Shown here one piece after another: positions 7,782-15,777 of a stretch of 19,934 nucleotides of DNA (its first letter is position 1; every line of letters begins with the position of its first letter). The translations under genes and the position numbers were made by a program. This stretch comes from Limnochordia bacterium (GTDB lineage: Bacteria > Bacillota > Limnochordia > Darwinibacteriales > DTU012). The stretch spans positions 1 to 19,934 of the forward strand of contig SKHL01000100.1 in assembly GCA_007116995.1 (NCBI GenBank). The letters are read 5' to 3'. The notes below the pieces were generated by a model. It made no database searches. It was not told the DNA's origin and saw nothing but the letters and a program-made list of their open reading frames with translations.

Positions 7782-9563
7782 CTATACAGCGTTCAAGTAC
7801 TTATATTGTACGGTGTAGAGCTGATGGTAGAGACCCTCATTATTCACTAACTGTTCATGGCTTCCCATTTCCGCAATACGACCTTTATTGATTACCATTA
7901 TCCTATCAGCGTTTCGAATGGTTGATAACCGATGTGCTATTACAAAAGATGTACGACCTTCTAGCAACTTGTCAATTGCCTTTTGTAATAATAGTTCCGT
8001 ATGTGTATCCACACTCGCTGTAGCTTCATCAAGAATCAAGATGCTTGGGTCGGCTAGTAATACCCGCGCAAAGCAAATTAGCTGCCGTTGCCCAATGGAC
8101 AGATTTGATCCTCGCTCATTCACCTCAGTATGATAACCCTTCTCTTGCATGCCAATGAAGTCATGTACATGCACAGCCTTGGCTACCTCGATTATCTCTT
8201 CCTCTGTGGCCTCCAGCCGTCCATAGCGAATGTTATCTAGAATCGTCCCCCTAAATATAAAGGGATCTTGAAGCATGATACCAATGTTCTCTCGTAAGGA
8301 TTTCAGTGTAATGTTTTTCAGATCCTGTCCGTCAATTAAGATTTTCCCTTGTAGGGGATCATAAAACCGTGATAACAAGCTGATAATCGTTGTTTTTCCC
8401 GAACCAGTAGGACCTACAATCGCGATGGTTTCCCCCGGCTCAATCTGAAAATCCGTATTGTGTAGTACGGTTTGCCCTTCCTCGTAACTAAAAGTCACAT
8501 TGGCAAACTCTACAGAACCTTGAACCTTATCTAATGGTATCGCCTCTGAACTAATGGCGATCTCTGGCTCTTCATCCATTAACTCGAAAATGCGTTCTGA
8601 TGATGCCATCGCTACTAACAACTGATTGTAATAACCGGTTAACATCATCACTGGCTGCCAAAAACGGCGAAGATAAACGGTAAATGCGATCACCACTCCT
8701 ACCGATATATCGTCTATGGCTAATAAGCGCGCACCATACCAGAAAATAATCACAGTTCCTAATACAGATATTAGTTCCACTGCTGGACCATACGCACTGT
8801 TAATCCGAATTGCACGCATCCATGAATTGAATACGTCATCAAGCACAGTATGAAAAATACGATCGTTCTCCCGTTGGCGTACATACGCCTGTACAACCTT
8901 CATACCTGCAATACTCTCATGGATATAGGCATTGAGGTTGGATAGCTTTTTTCGCACAAATCGCCATTCTCGTTTAATCGCACTTCGTGTGATAAACAAG
9001 AGTGCCATAAAAATGGGGACTGTTGACAATGTAACCATTGCTAGGCGTGGATGGATTACAAACATCATTACCGCAGCAGCAAAGAGCATAGACAATTCAG
9101 TAAAAACATTGACGATCCCATTAGTAAAAAGATTATTCAGTGTATCGATATCGTTGACAATACGTACGATCAATTTCCCAGCTGGTATATTTCCAAAAAA
9201 ATTAAATGATAAAGACTGCACATGATTAAACAATGCTTTTCGCAAATCCAATAAGGCATTTTGTCCGGTGCGGTGAGCGAGACGAATCTTAGCTCGAGTG
9301 CAGAAATAACTAAAACCGAGAGCTCCTAGATAAGCAAGAGAGATCCCCAGTAACCCCCGCATATTCTCGGTTGGAATATACACGTCTACAGAGCGCTGTA
9401 ACAATAATGGACCAATGAGTTCTGTTAGTGTGGCCGTAAACATGAGTGCTATAGTAATCATAACTTGCTTACGATACGGTTTTAGATAATGTAATAATCG
9501 CTTAATCTGACCTGCACTAATCGCAGCCACATCGGCTTCATCGACTCTATACGTGTTTTTCAT
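7782..9563 (-). CDS. Heterodimeric multidrug-type ABC exporter, BmrD-like subunit
   Basis: A half-transporter of 593 residues: six membrane segments, then an ATPase domain. Numbered from ATG 9563, Walker A GPTGSGKT is at 384-391, the Q-loop at Q432, the signature at 488-492, Walker B LILDE ends at catalytic E513 and the H-loop is at H544. The signature reads LSIGQ rather than LSGGQ, while the catalytic glutamate is intact; that is the pattern of the BmrD/TM288 partner. A longer frame opens at 9632, but ATG 9563 is preferred: it has GGGAGGTG eight bases upstream, starts MKNTYRVDEADVAA, and reduces the overlap with the upstream gene to 17 bp. Exports lipophilic compounds in characterised relatives; the substrate here is unknown. 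Confidence 0.93.
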   Translation of the reverse strand: MKNTYRVDEADVAAISAGQIKRLLHYLKPYRKQVMITIALMFTATLTELIGPLLLQRSVDVYIPTENMRGLLGISLAYLGALGFSYFCTRAKIRLAHRTGQNALLDLRKALFNHVQSLSFNFFGNIPAGKLIVRIVNDIDTLNNLFTNGIVNVFTELSMLFAAAVMMFVIHPRLAMVTLSTVPIFMALLFITRSAIKREWRFVRKKLSNLNAYIHESIAGMKVVQAYVRQRENDRIFHTVLDDVFNSWMRAIRINSAYGPAVELISVLGTVIIFWYGARLLAIDDISVGVVIAFTVYLRRFWQPVMMLTGYYNQLLVAMASSERIFELMDEEPEIAISSEAIPLDKVQGSVEFANVTFSYEEGQTVLHNTDFQIEPGETIAIVGPTGSGKTTIISLLSRFYDPLQGKILIDGQDLKNITLKSLRENIGIMLQDPFIFRGTILDNIRYGRLEATEEEIIEVAKAVHVHDFIGMQEKGYHTEVNERGSNLSIGQRQLICFARVLLADPSILILDEATASVDTHTELLLQKAIDKLLEGRTSFVIAHRLSTIRNADRIMVINKGRIAEMGSHEQLVNNEGLYHQLYTVQYKYLNAV

Positions 9564-11343
9564 GGTTCTCGACACCTCCCGAAACGATACATAAATCCTC
9601 ATTACCAAGGGACCCGTTTTCTTCGTACTCACTATATTGCTCGAGTAGAGTCTGATAATATTTACCTTTAAGGTTAACTAACTCATCATGGGTTCCTTGC
9701 TCGCAGATCTTCCCATTTTCTAACATAATGATTTGATCCGCATTTTTTACGGAGGAAATACGATGAGCAATAATCAATGTGGTGCGATTTTCTAGGATTT
9801 GGTTAAGAGTTTGCTGGATCTCATGCTCTGTTTCCATGTCCACACTCGATGTAGCATCATCGAGAATTAGAATCTTAGGGTTACATAAAATCGCTCGTGC
9901 GATCGCAATTCGTTGACGCTGTCCACCTGATAAGCCCAGACCTCGTTCACCTACAACTGATTCATAGCCATCAGCCATATTGACAATGAAACTATGGGCA
10001 TCGGCAATCTTTGCTGCTTGTTCGATTTCCTCTCGAGTCGCGTTCGGCTTTGCAAAGGCGATATTAGCTGCAATAGTATCGGAGAACAAAAAAGTCTCCT
10101 GTAAAATAACTCCGATATGATGACGAAGACTATTATACTCTAAGTCTCGCACATCAATACCATCTACCGTCACCTGCCCCTCTGTACAATCATAAAAGCG
10201 AGCAATAAGATTAATAATGGTGGACTTACCAGCGCCTGTATCCCCCATGATTGCTGTAGTGGTACCTGGCTTCATCCGCAAGTTAATATCCATAAGAACG
10301 TCGTCCTCCCCATAGCGAAAATACACATGGTTAAAGACAATATCTCCTTGGCATTTGCTCAGTATGGTAGCGCTTTCTTTATTGCATATAGCTGTCTTTT
10401 CATCAAAGAGCTCAAAAATCTTTTCCAAAGAGGCCTGGGCATTCTCCCACTGATTAACTAACGCATTGGCATTATTAATCGGGATCTGTAGCATTAACAT
10501 ATACCCATTAAACGCTACTAGAGATCCGATAGTTAAATCACCTCGGATCACTAAATAGCCACCTAGGAGCAAAATCACCACCACACCTAAGCCATTAATT
10601 AATCGCGCAAAGGGTAGATAAGTAGCCCGAATATCTGCAGAATCAATGTTACTACTCGTAAATACCTGCGCGATGTGAGCAAACTTCTCTTTTTCAAACT
10701 CCTCACGGCCGAAGGCCTTTACTACCCGAATCCCAGTGATATTCTCTTGGACAGCAGAGGTTAGATCCTCAAAATTACGGCGAATTTGCTGAAAAACTGG
10801 TCTGAGACTTTTCGCCATAGTACTGGTACTAAGGTAAATAAACGGGACAATTACAAGCATTCCTAAGGTCAACTGCACATTCAAGGTTAACATCACAGCT
10901 ACGGTAGTAACTAGAGAAAAAATACCTTCAAATATTTGGACATACCCCTGATTGGTCAATTGACGAATGGATTGTAAGTCGCCAACCATACGGTTCATTA
11001 GCAAACCCGTACGGATGCGATCGTAGAACTCGAATGATTGCGCCTGTAGCTTAGCATATAGATCACTACGCAAATCATACAGCAACCGTTGGGATGTATA
11101 TTCGAAAATATACAGTTTCCCATATTGGACGAACGTTCGAATTGCTGTCACAATCAGAAGATACAGTATTAACTTTCTTAACTGACCAAAGTTTCCGGCC
11201 ACAAGTACATCGTCAACAACTTCCTTTGTTAAGTAAGGAATATATAATCCAGTAATAATTACAGCTAAGGAAAAGACCAAGCCTAATACATTCAGAAAGA
11301 TATATCCTTTGGAGTACTCCATCAATCGTATAAAATGCTTCAC
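9547..11343 (-). CDS. Heterodimeric multidrug-type ABC exporter, BmrC-like subunit
   Basis: A half-transporter of 598 residues with six N-terminal membrane helices and a C-terminal ATPase. Walker A GDTGAGKST is at 367-375, a canonical LSGGQ at 471-475 and the H-loop at H527. Walker B ends LILDD: aspartate 496 replaces the catalytic glutamate. Together with LSIGQ in the partner this predicts one degenerate and one hydrolytic ATP site, as in BmrCD and TM287/288. The GTG start at 11343 is supported by AAGGAG nine bases upstream and gives MKHFIRLMEYSKGY. First gene of the operon; its end overlaps the partner's ATG by 17 bp. A promoter lies directly upstream. Confidence 0.93.
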   Translation of the reverse strand: MKHFIRLMEYSKGYIFLNVLGLVFSLAVIITGLYIPYLTKEVVDDVLVAGNFGQLRKLILYLLIVTAIRTFVQYGKLYIFEYTSQRLLYDLRSDLYAKLQAQSFEFYDRIRTGLLMNRMVGDLQSIRQLTNQGYVQIFEGIFSLVTTVAVMLTLNVQLTLGMLVIVPFIYLSTSTMAKSLRPVFQQIRRNFEDLTSAVQENITGIRVVKAFGREEFEKEKFAHIAQVFTSSNIDSADIRATYLPFARLINGLGVVVILLLGGYLVIRGDLTIGSLVAFNGYMLMLQIPINNANALVNQWENAQASLEKIFELFDEKTAICNKESATILSKCQGDIVFNHVYFRYGEDDVLMDINLRMKPGTTTAIMGDTGAGKSTIINLIARFYDCTEGQVTVDGIDVRDLEYNSLRHHIGVILQETFLFSDTIAANIAFAKPNATREEIEQAAKIADAHSFIVNMADGYESVVGERGLGLSGGQRQRIAIARAILCNPKILILDDATSSVDMETEHEIQQTLNQILENRTTLIIAHRISSVKNADQIIMLENGKICEQGTHDELVNLKGKYYQTLLEQYSEYEENGSLGNEDLCIVSGGVENHEKHV

Positions 11344-11379
11344 TTATAAAGACTCCTTCGCCAGTATTATACTAGCTTT

Positions 11380-11408
11380 ATTATACTCCACTACTATACT
11401 AGTAGCAA
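11380..11408 (-). promoter_or_regulatory. Sigma-A promoter of the ABC exporter operon
   Basis: A TTGCTA -35 element (11408-11403), 17-nt spacer and exact TATAAT -10 element (11385-11380) lie 37 bp before the GTG start. A second TATAAT at 11371-11366 has no good -35 partner. The spacer carries a dyad (next entry). Confidence 0.75.
11391..11405. promoter_or_regulatory. Dyad inside the ABC promoter, possible operator
   Basis: CTACT-ATACT-AGTAG is a perfect 5-bp dyad with a 5-bp centre, overlapping the -35 box and most of the spacer. A repressor bound here would block RNA polymerase, as is common for multidrug exporter operons. No regulator gene is adjacent, so this is inferred from position only. 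Confidence 0.35.
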
Positions 11409-11469
11409 TTGATAACGATATATTCGCGGTAATATTAACGTTAATTTATTATTTACTGTCGTTAGTTCT

Positions 11470-11521
11470 CAGAAACAAGAAAACGAACCCACCGAAAAGC
11501 ACCTAACCCCGGGGATTCGTT
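11470..11521 (-). terminator. Intrinsic terminator downstream of aroF
   Basis: On the minus strand AACGAATCCC (11521-11512) pairs with GGGTTCGTT (11490-11482), 9 bp with one bulged T, and is followed by the T-rich TTCTTGTTTCTG. It lies about 100 bp after the DAHP synthase stop and before the ABC promoter, separating the two units. Confidence 0.65.
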
Positions 11522-11624
11522 TAGTCAATAACCTACTATGATTTATCTTCACTAGAATTACTCACATAATCTCCCCCTATCCATTCACATCGAACGACAC
11601 CCGCTTGACAGGCATAGGATCGAA

Positions 11625-12653
11625 CTACACTAAATCAGCCAGGTCAAGTAACAACCTCTCACTAGCATCCCAGCCCAGACAGGGATCAGTAATAGATTTT
11701 CCATATACAGTGCCCTCTACAGACTGGGATCCCTCCTCTATAAAGCTTTCAATCATAAGACCTTTGACCGTAGTCTTTAATAATGAAGAATAGGCTCTAT
11801 TACTCATGATCTCTTGGGCAATTCGTGGTTGTTGGTCATAGCATTTACCAGAATTGGAATGATTCGTGTCTACCACAATAGCCGGATTTTGCATAGCAGA
11901 CTCATGATAGACTCCAGCTAAACGACTCAGATCCTCATAGTGGTAGTTTGTAATGTGCTGTCCCTGTTTATCCGTAAACCCTCGCACGACTGCATGAGCT
12001 AATGGATTCCCACCAGTATCTACTTCCCAGCCATTATAGATAAATACATGGGGCATTTGAGCTGCTTTGATCGCATTTAACATCACAGATATGTCACCAC
12101 TGGTTGGATTTTTCATGCCCGTTGGAACATCCAAGCCACTATTGGTTAATCGATGTTGCTGGTTCTCCACAGACCGAGCCCCAACAGCCACATAGCTAAG
12201 CAAATCAGCTAGATAAGCATAATTTTCCGGGTAGAGCATCTCATCTGCCGCTGTTAACCCTGATTCCTGAATGACCTTCAAGTGCATCCAGCGAAGCATC
12301 TTCACACCCTTAACCATGTCAGGTTTTTGTCGAGGATCAGGTTGATGGGCCATTCCTTTATATCCCTCTCCCGTAGTGCGGGGTTTGTTTGTATAAATTC
12401 TTGGTACTAATACAAGCCGCTCTTTTACTTTCTCTTGCACCTTGGCCAAACGAGTAACATAATCATAGACCGCATCATCGTGATGGGCTGAGCAAGGTCC
12501 AATAATAACCAAGAAGCGGTCACTTTTTCCAGTTAAGACCGCAGAGATCTGCTGATCCCGTTGTTGTTTTATTTGAGCTAGTTCAGCACTCACAGAAATT
12601 TCGTCAATTATCTGATCAGAACTAGGCATCCGTTGAATATGGCGAAAACTCAT
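11625..12653 (-). CDS. aroF: 3-deoxy-7-phosphoheptulonate (DAHP) synthase, class I (AroFGH type)
   Basis: Condenses phosphoenolpyruvate and erythrose 4-phosphate, the first step of the shikimate pathway. At 342 residues it is the usual length of the AroFGH (type I-alpha) family. Motifs: LVIIGPCSAHHDDA with metal-binding C54; the PEP/E4P site PRIYTNKPRTTGEGYKG, with R85 and K90 through T94; then SVENQQHRLTNSG, TGMKNPTSGD, VVDTNHSNSGK and the terminal SFIEEGSQ and GKSITDPCLGWD. The family has aromatic-amino-acid feedback sites, but which amino acid acts here cannot be read safely. The start has purine-rich AGAGGGATAAGG in front of the ATG. The gene stands alone between its own promoter and terminator, divergent from argB. 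Many Bacillota use the shorter AroQ-fused or KDO8PS-like enzyme instead, so this type is less typical. Confidence 0.96.
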   Translation of the reverse strand: MSFRHIQRMPSSDQIIDEISVSAELAQIKQQRDQQISAVLTGKSDRFLVIIGPCSAHHDDAVYDYVTRLAKVQEKVKERLVLVPRIYTNKPRTTGEGYKGMAHQPDPRQKPDMVKGVKMLRWMHLKVIQESGLTAADEMLYPENYAYLADLLSYVAVGARSVENQQHRLTNSGLDVPTGMKNPTSGDISVMLNAIKAAQMPHVFIYNGWEVDTGGNPLAHAVVRGFTDKQGQHITNYHYEDLSRLAGVYHESAMQNPAIVVDTNHSNSGKCYDQQPRIAQEIMSNRAYSSLLKTTVKGLMIESFIEEGSQSVEGTVYGKSITDPCLGWDASERLLLDLADLV

Positions 12654-12691
12654 CCTTATCCCTCTTCTCTTGGAACACTGGAGCCTCAGGT

Positions 12692-12705
12692 ATTTCCCGG
12701 GAAAT
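12692..12705. repeat. Perfect 14-bp palindrome in the aroF leader
   Basis: ATTTCCCGGGAAAT is a perfect palindrome about 50 bp before the aroF start, flanked by a CTGGA/TCCAG pairing on the minus strand. It could be a repressor operator or part of a leader hairpin. Confidence 0.5.
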
Positions 12706-12769
12706 CCAGATTTCGTTAGATTGTCAAATATTCGGCATGGATAGCCTCTATCTCCTTCTTCTTAGCCTA

Positions 12770-12798
12770 AGAATAGTCGAATTTAACAATATTTTCAA
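12770..12798 (-). promoter_or_regulatory. Candidate sigma-A promoter of aroF
   Basis: TTGAAA (12798-12793, five of six consensus bases), a 17-nt spacer and TATTCT (12775-12770, four of six) point toward aroF. Initiation would be near 12763, leaving a 110-nt leader that includes the palindrome at 12692. Confidence 0.5.
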
Positions 12799-12902
12799 AT
12801 CTAGAGTGTGAAAATCGTAATCCATGCAATTATCAGTAACCAATTGGCGCATTAATTATCCTCATTAGCATAAACCTACCCCAAACATAACATATTATTA
12901 AC

Positions 12903-12931
12903 TAGACTTTGCATTCAATCTATTCTATGAT
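12903..12931 (+). promoter_or_regulatory. Candidate sigma-A promoter of argB
   Basis: TAGACT (12903-12908), 17-nt spacer and TATGAT (12926-12931). The -35 box has four of six consensus bases and the -10 box five of six. It lies 62 bp before the argB ATG; initiation would fall near 12938, at the ARG-box-like sequence. Confidence 0.45.
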
Positions 12932-12938
12932 AAACTAA

Positions 12939-12956
12939 AGATGAATAAATAAACAC
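12939..12956 (+). promoter_or_regulatory. Possible ArgR/AhrC (ARG box) operator half-site
   Basis: The sequence around ATGAATAAATAAACAC has a good left half (ATGAATA) of the 18-bp ARG box known for ArgR/AhrC repressors, but a poor right half. It overlaps the predicted argB transcription start, which is a typical repressor position. Weak evidence. Confidence 0.25.
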
Positions 12957-12993
12957 AATATTGGTATGAAAATTAGTTAGCGAAGGTGGTACT

Positions 12994-13857
12994 ATGGATC
13001 ATTTAATACATAAAGCTAATATATTAGTAGAAGCACTTCCCTACATTCAGCGGTTAGCAGGGAAAACTGTTGTAGTTAAGTATGGTGGCAATGCTATGAT
13101 TGATCTAAGTCTTAGTCGTACAATTATGCAGGATATTACTTTGCTTAAATATGTGGGTCTCAACCCCATACTCGTTCATGGAGGCGGACCTGCGATTAAT
13201 AAGATGCTAACGGCACTAAATATTCAATCCCACTTTCACAAGGGACTCCGCATCACCGACAGTGATACGATGGAGGTAGTCCAAATGGTTCTAACAGGCA
13301 AAGTGAATAAAGACATTGTGGCCCAACTTAACTGCTTAGGCGGCAGAGCAATCGGTCTCTCTGGCAAAGATGGAAATCTAATTGAAGCAAAAAAAATGGA
13401 ACCAGTACATGGTGTAGATTTAGGTTATGTAGGAGAGGTTAATAATATTAACTGCAAGGTGCTAGACATACTAGCTCGGGATGAATACATCCCTGTTGTA
13501 GCTCCCATTGGCGTGGATGAGGATGGGCAGACCTATAATATCAACGCCGACACTGTAGCTGGAGAGATTGCAGCCGCACTCAAGGCAGAGAAATTGATAT
13601 TTCTCACCGACATTGATGGTGTACGAAGAGATCCCGAGGATGCAGATTCCATCATCTCGGTTCTTTCAGTTAAAGAGATTCATTACTTAATTAAGATTGG
13701 CGTTATCAGTGAAGGGATGATTCCAAAGGTACAAGGCTGTATTAAAGGTATTGAAAAAGGGGTAAATCGAACTCACATCATCAATGGTACTATCCCCCAT
13801 CCATTACTACTTGAGATATTCACTGACAAAGGTATCGGCACAATGGTAACAGCATAA
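12994..13857 (+). CDS. argB: Acetylglutamate kinase
   Basis: Phosphorylates N-acetyl-L-glutamate with ATP, the second step of arginine synthesis; cytoplasmic. 287 residues of the amino-acid-kinase fold: VVKYGGNAM with K29 and the glycines at 31-32, the substrate loop HGGGPAINKML (62-72), GLRITDSDTM with R86, GKVNKDIV, the ATP-site segment NINADTVAGEIAAALKAEKLIFLTDIDGV and the end EIFTDKGIGTMV. The N-terminal extension before the first strand (about 24 residues, ILVEALPYIQRLAGK) is the kind found in arginine-inhibited hexameric enzymes and absent from the insensitive E. coli enzyme, so feedback inhibition by arginine is likely. The ATG follows AAGGTGGT by four bases. No other arg gene adjoins it; genomes usually group argC, argJ, argB and argD. 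Confidence 0.97.
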   Translation: MDHLIHKANILVEALPYIQRLAGKTVVVKYGGNAMIDLSLSRTIMQDITLLKYVGLNPILVHGGGPAINKMLTALNIQSHFHKGLRITDSDTMEVVQMVLTGKVNKDIVAQLNCLGGRAIGLSGKDGNLIEAKKMEPVHGVDLGYVGEVNNINCKVLDILARDEYIPVVAPIGVDEDGQTYNINADTVAGEIAAALKAEKLIFLTDIDGVRRDPEDADSIISVLSVKEIHYLIKIGVISEGMIPKVQGCIKGIEKGVNRTHIINGTIPHPLLLEIFTDKGIGTMVTA

Positions 13858-13927
13858 TGATAGCATTTAAAACTACCTGCATCGAAGACCCCAGAGAACA
13901 AGTCCGGGTTCCTCAATATATCCAGGC

Positions 13928-15607
13928 TTAGAACAATCCGGAAATCTTCCCTGAGTCATCTACATCAATTTCCTCAGCTGAAGGCATTTTTGGTAACCCT
14001 GGCATGGTCATTATATCTCCCGTCAGTGCCACCACAAAGCCAGCACCTGCCTTGATTTGTACATTCCGAACCGTAATCCGGAACCCTTGAGGCCTACCAA
14101 GTTTTTTCGAATCATCAGATAAGGAATACTGGGTTTTCGCCATACAGACGGGATAGTGTCCAAATCCTAACCGCCCATAGCGACGAATTTCCCGTGATGC
14201 TTCGGTGGAAAAGTCTACGCCGTCGGCCCCATAGATGGTTGTTGCTATGGCCCGAATTTTATTTTTAAGGGAATACGTGTCTTCATACATAAATTTAAAC
14301 TGGGTGGACTCTTCACGAATTAGGTTTAATACCTCGTGAGCCAACGCTGTCCCACCTTGGCTTCCTTTTCCCCAGACTTCAGACAACGCTACGGTGACTC
14401 CTAGTTCCATACATTTCTCTTTGATGAAAGCGATCTCAGCATCGGTGTCCTGCGGGAACCGATTAATGGCTACCACCGCTGGCAAACGGAAATTGGATGT
14501 AATGTTTTCAATATGCTTTAATAGATTAGGGATCCCCTGCTCTAAGGTCACTATATTCTCTTCCCCGAGAACATCCTTGGCTGCCCCACCATGATGCTTT
14601 AGGGCTCGAATCGAAGCTACAATTACTACAGCTGATGGCTGTATACCAGCTATACGACATTTAATGTCTAGAAACTTCTCAGCACCTAAATCTGCTCCAA
14701 ATCCAGCTTCCGTCACGACATAATCACCTAACTTCAACGCCATGCTAGTGGCCATTATGCTATTACAGCCATGGGCTATGTTAGCGAACGGTCCTCCATG
14801 AACGAACGCGGGTGTATGTTCTAGGGTTTGTACGAGATTGGGTTTTAGTGCATCTTTAAGGATGGCTGCTAACGCTCCATGGGCTTTTAAGTCTTGGGCG
14901 GTAATCGGTAGATTACTATAATTATAGCCAATAATAATCCTCTTAAGCCTCTCTTTTAGATCCTTTAAGTCTCTGGCTAGACACAAAATGGCCATAATTT
15001 CTGATGCCACACTAATATCAAAGCCATCTTCCCTCGGTACTCCATTCGCCTTACCATTCAGACCGTCTACAATCGAGCGAAGTTGACGATCGTTCATATC
15101 CATAGCGCGCTTCCATGTAATCCGCCTAGGATCAATATCCAAGTCATTTCCCTGGTAAATGTGATTATCGATCATGGCTGCTAGCAAATTATTCGCTGCC
15201 CCGATGGCATGCATATCTCCAGTAAAATGCAGATTGATATCCTCCATGGGAACTACTTGGGCATACCCACCGCCAGCCGCACCACCCTTGACTCCAAACA
15301 CCGGACCCATCGAAGGTTCTCGCAACGCGATCACAGCATTCTTTCCTAATGCATGAAGGGCATCACCTAATCCAACAGTGGTAGTAGTTTTCCCTTCCCC
15401 GGCCGGTGTGGGACTAATAGCAGTCACCAAAATAAGCTTTCCAGCAGGCTTATCCTTTAATGAATCCAGCAAAGAGCAATTTACCTTTGCTTTGTACTTA
15501 CCATACAGCTCTAAACAATCATTAGCTATCCCGATTGAATTAGCCACATCATCAATGGGATGCATAGTTACACTTTGAGCGATCTCTATATCACTCTTAA
15601 TAGTCAT
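13928..15607 (-). CDS. fhs: Formate-tetrahydrofolate ligase
   Basis: Makes 10-formyltetrahydrofolate from formate, tetrahydrofolate and ATP; it supplies one-carbon units and, in acetogens, is a methyl-branch enzyme of the Wood-Ljungdahl pathway. 559 residues, the normal length. Visible: the P-loop TPAGEGKTT (67-75), the EPSMGPVFGVKGGAAGGG segment (97-114) continuing to PMEDINLHFTGD, FANIAHGCNS, VVTEAGFGADLGAEKF and the tail GFGHYPVCMAKTQYS. A frame extends to 15628 (MRRGGGI...), but those codons are the Shine-Dalgarno region: GGAGG lies 7 nt before ATG 15607, and the protein then starts MTIKSDIEIAQS like its relatives. The gene is alone, convergent with argB and separated from the TPR operon by a terminator. 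I found no clear promoter and no tetrahydrofolate riboswitch in its short leader. Confidence 0.97.
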   Translation of the reverse strand: MTIKSDIEIAQSVTMHPIDDVANSIGIANDCLELYGKYKAKVNCSLLDSLKDKPAGKLILVTAISPTPAGEGKTTTTVGLGDALHALGKNAVIALREPSMGPVFGVKGGAAGGGYAQVVPMEDINLHFTGDMHAIGAANNLLAAMIDNHIYQGNDLDIDPRRITWKRAMDMNDRQLRSIVDGLNGKANGVPREDGFDISVASEIMAILCLARDLKDLKERLKRIIIGYNYSNLPITAQDLKAHGALAAILKDALKPNLVQTLEHTPAFVHGGPFANIAHGCNSIMATSMALKLGDYVVTEAGFGADLGAEKFLDIKCRIAGIQPSAVVIVASIRALKHHGGAAKDVLGEENIVTLEQGIPNLLKHIENITSNFRLPAVVAINRFPQDTDAEIAFIKEKCMELGVTVALSEVWGKGSQGGTALAHEVLNLIREESTQFKFMYEDTYSLKNKIRAIATTIYGADGVDFSTEASREIRRYGRLGFGHYPVCMAKTQYSLSDDSKKLGRPQGFRITVRNVQIKAGAGFVVALTGDIMTMPGLPKMPSAEEIDVDDSGKISGLF

Positions 15608-15646
15608 AATACCGCCTCCTCTACGCATTACAAGATACTATTCGCC

Positions 15647-15686
15647 ACAATAAGAGGGAATTCCTGGGAAACACAGGAATTCCCTC
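15647..15686 (-). terminator. Intrinsic terminator after the sigma/TPR operon
   Basis: A perfect 13-bp stem, GAGGGAATTCCTG (15654-15666) with CAGGAATTCCCTC (15674-15686), encloses a 7-nt loop. On the minus strand it is followed by TTATTGT. It lies 91 bp after the TPR gene's stop and 47 bp before the fhs start, so it most likely ends the sigma operon; an fhs attenuator role is the alternative. Confidence 0.65.
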
Positions 15687-15777
15687 CATAATCCACCGAC
15701 CTAAGCGGTAACCACTAAATCGGTTTCTGGTTATTGTACTCTTAGGTAGGCGACCCAATCAGCCTCACCATGACGGA

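Larger units (their letters stand above)
12654..12993. other. Divergent regulatory region between aroF and argB
   Basis: 340 bp without a gene. It holds a candidate promoter and a roughly 110-nt leader for aroF on the minus strand, a perfect palindrome in that leader, and a candidate promoter, ARG-box-like site and the AAGGTGGT ribosome binding site of argB on the plus strand. An ATGCCGAATATTTGA micro-frame (MPNI, minus strand, near 12738) follows an AAGGAG and could be a tiny leader peptide, but it has no aromatic codon. No complete T-box was recognised. Confidence 0.55.

Noticed and set aside
9564..9632. Extended N-terminus of the second ABC subunit (start at 9632)
   Set aside because: It would overlap the first ABC gene by 86 bp and has no ribosome binding site; ATG 9563 has GGGAGGTG at the right distance.
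11309..11506. A 65-codon plus-strand frame encoding a hydrophobic, membrane-like peptide upstream of the ABC operon
   Set aside because: It overlaps the start of the ABC gene, its promoter and the aroF terminator on the opposite strand and has no ribosome binding site. AT-rich DNA easily gives hydrophobic frames.
12978..12993. T-box-like AAGGTGGTAC before argB
   Set aside because: It is only the ribosome binding site; no specifier stem, AG-bulge or terminator/antiterminator pair is seen upstream.
15608..15628. Extended fhs start giving MRRGGGI
   Set aside because: These codons are the Shine-Dalgarno region of the ATG at 15607; homologues begin near MTIKSDIEIAQ.
15608..15777. Possible tetrahydrofolate riboswitch before fhs
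   Set aside because: The conserved THF-aptamer pairs and junctions are not present; the only structure is the 13-bp terminator hairpin.
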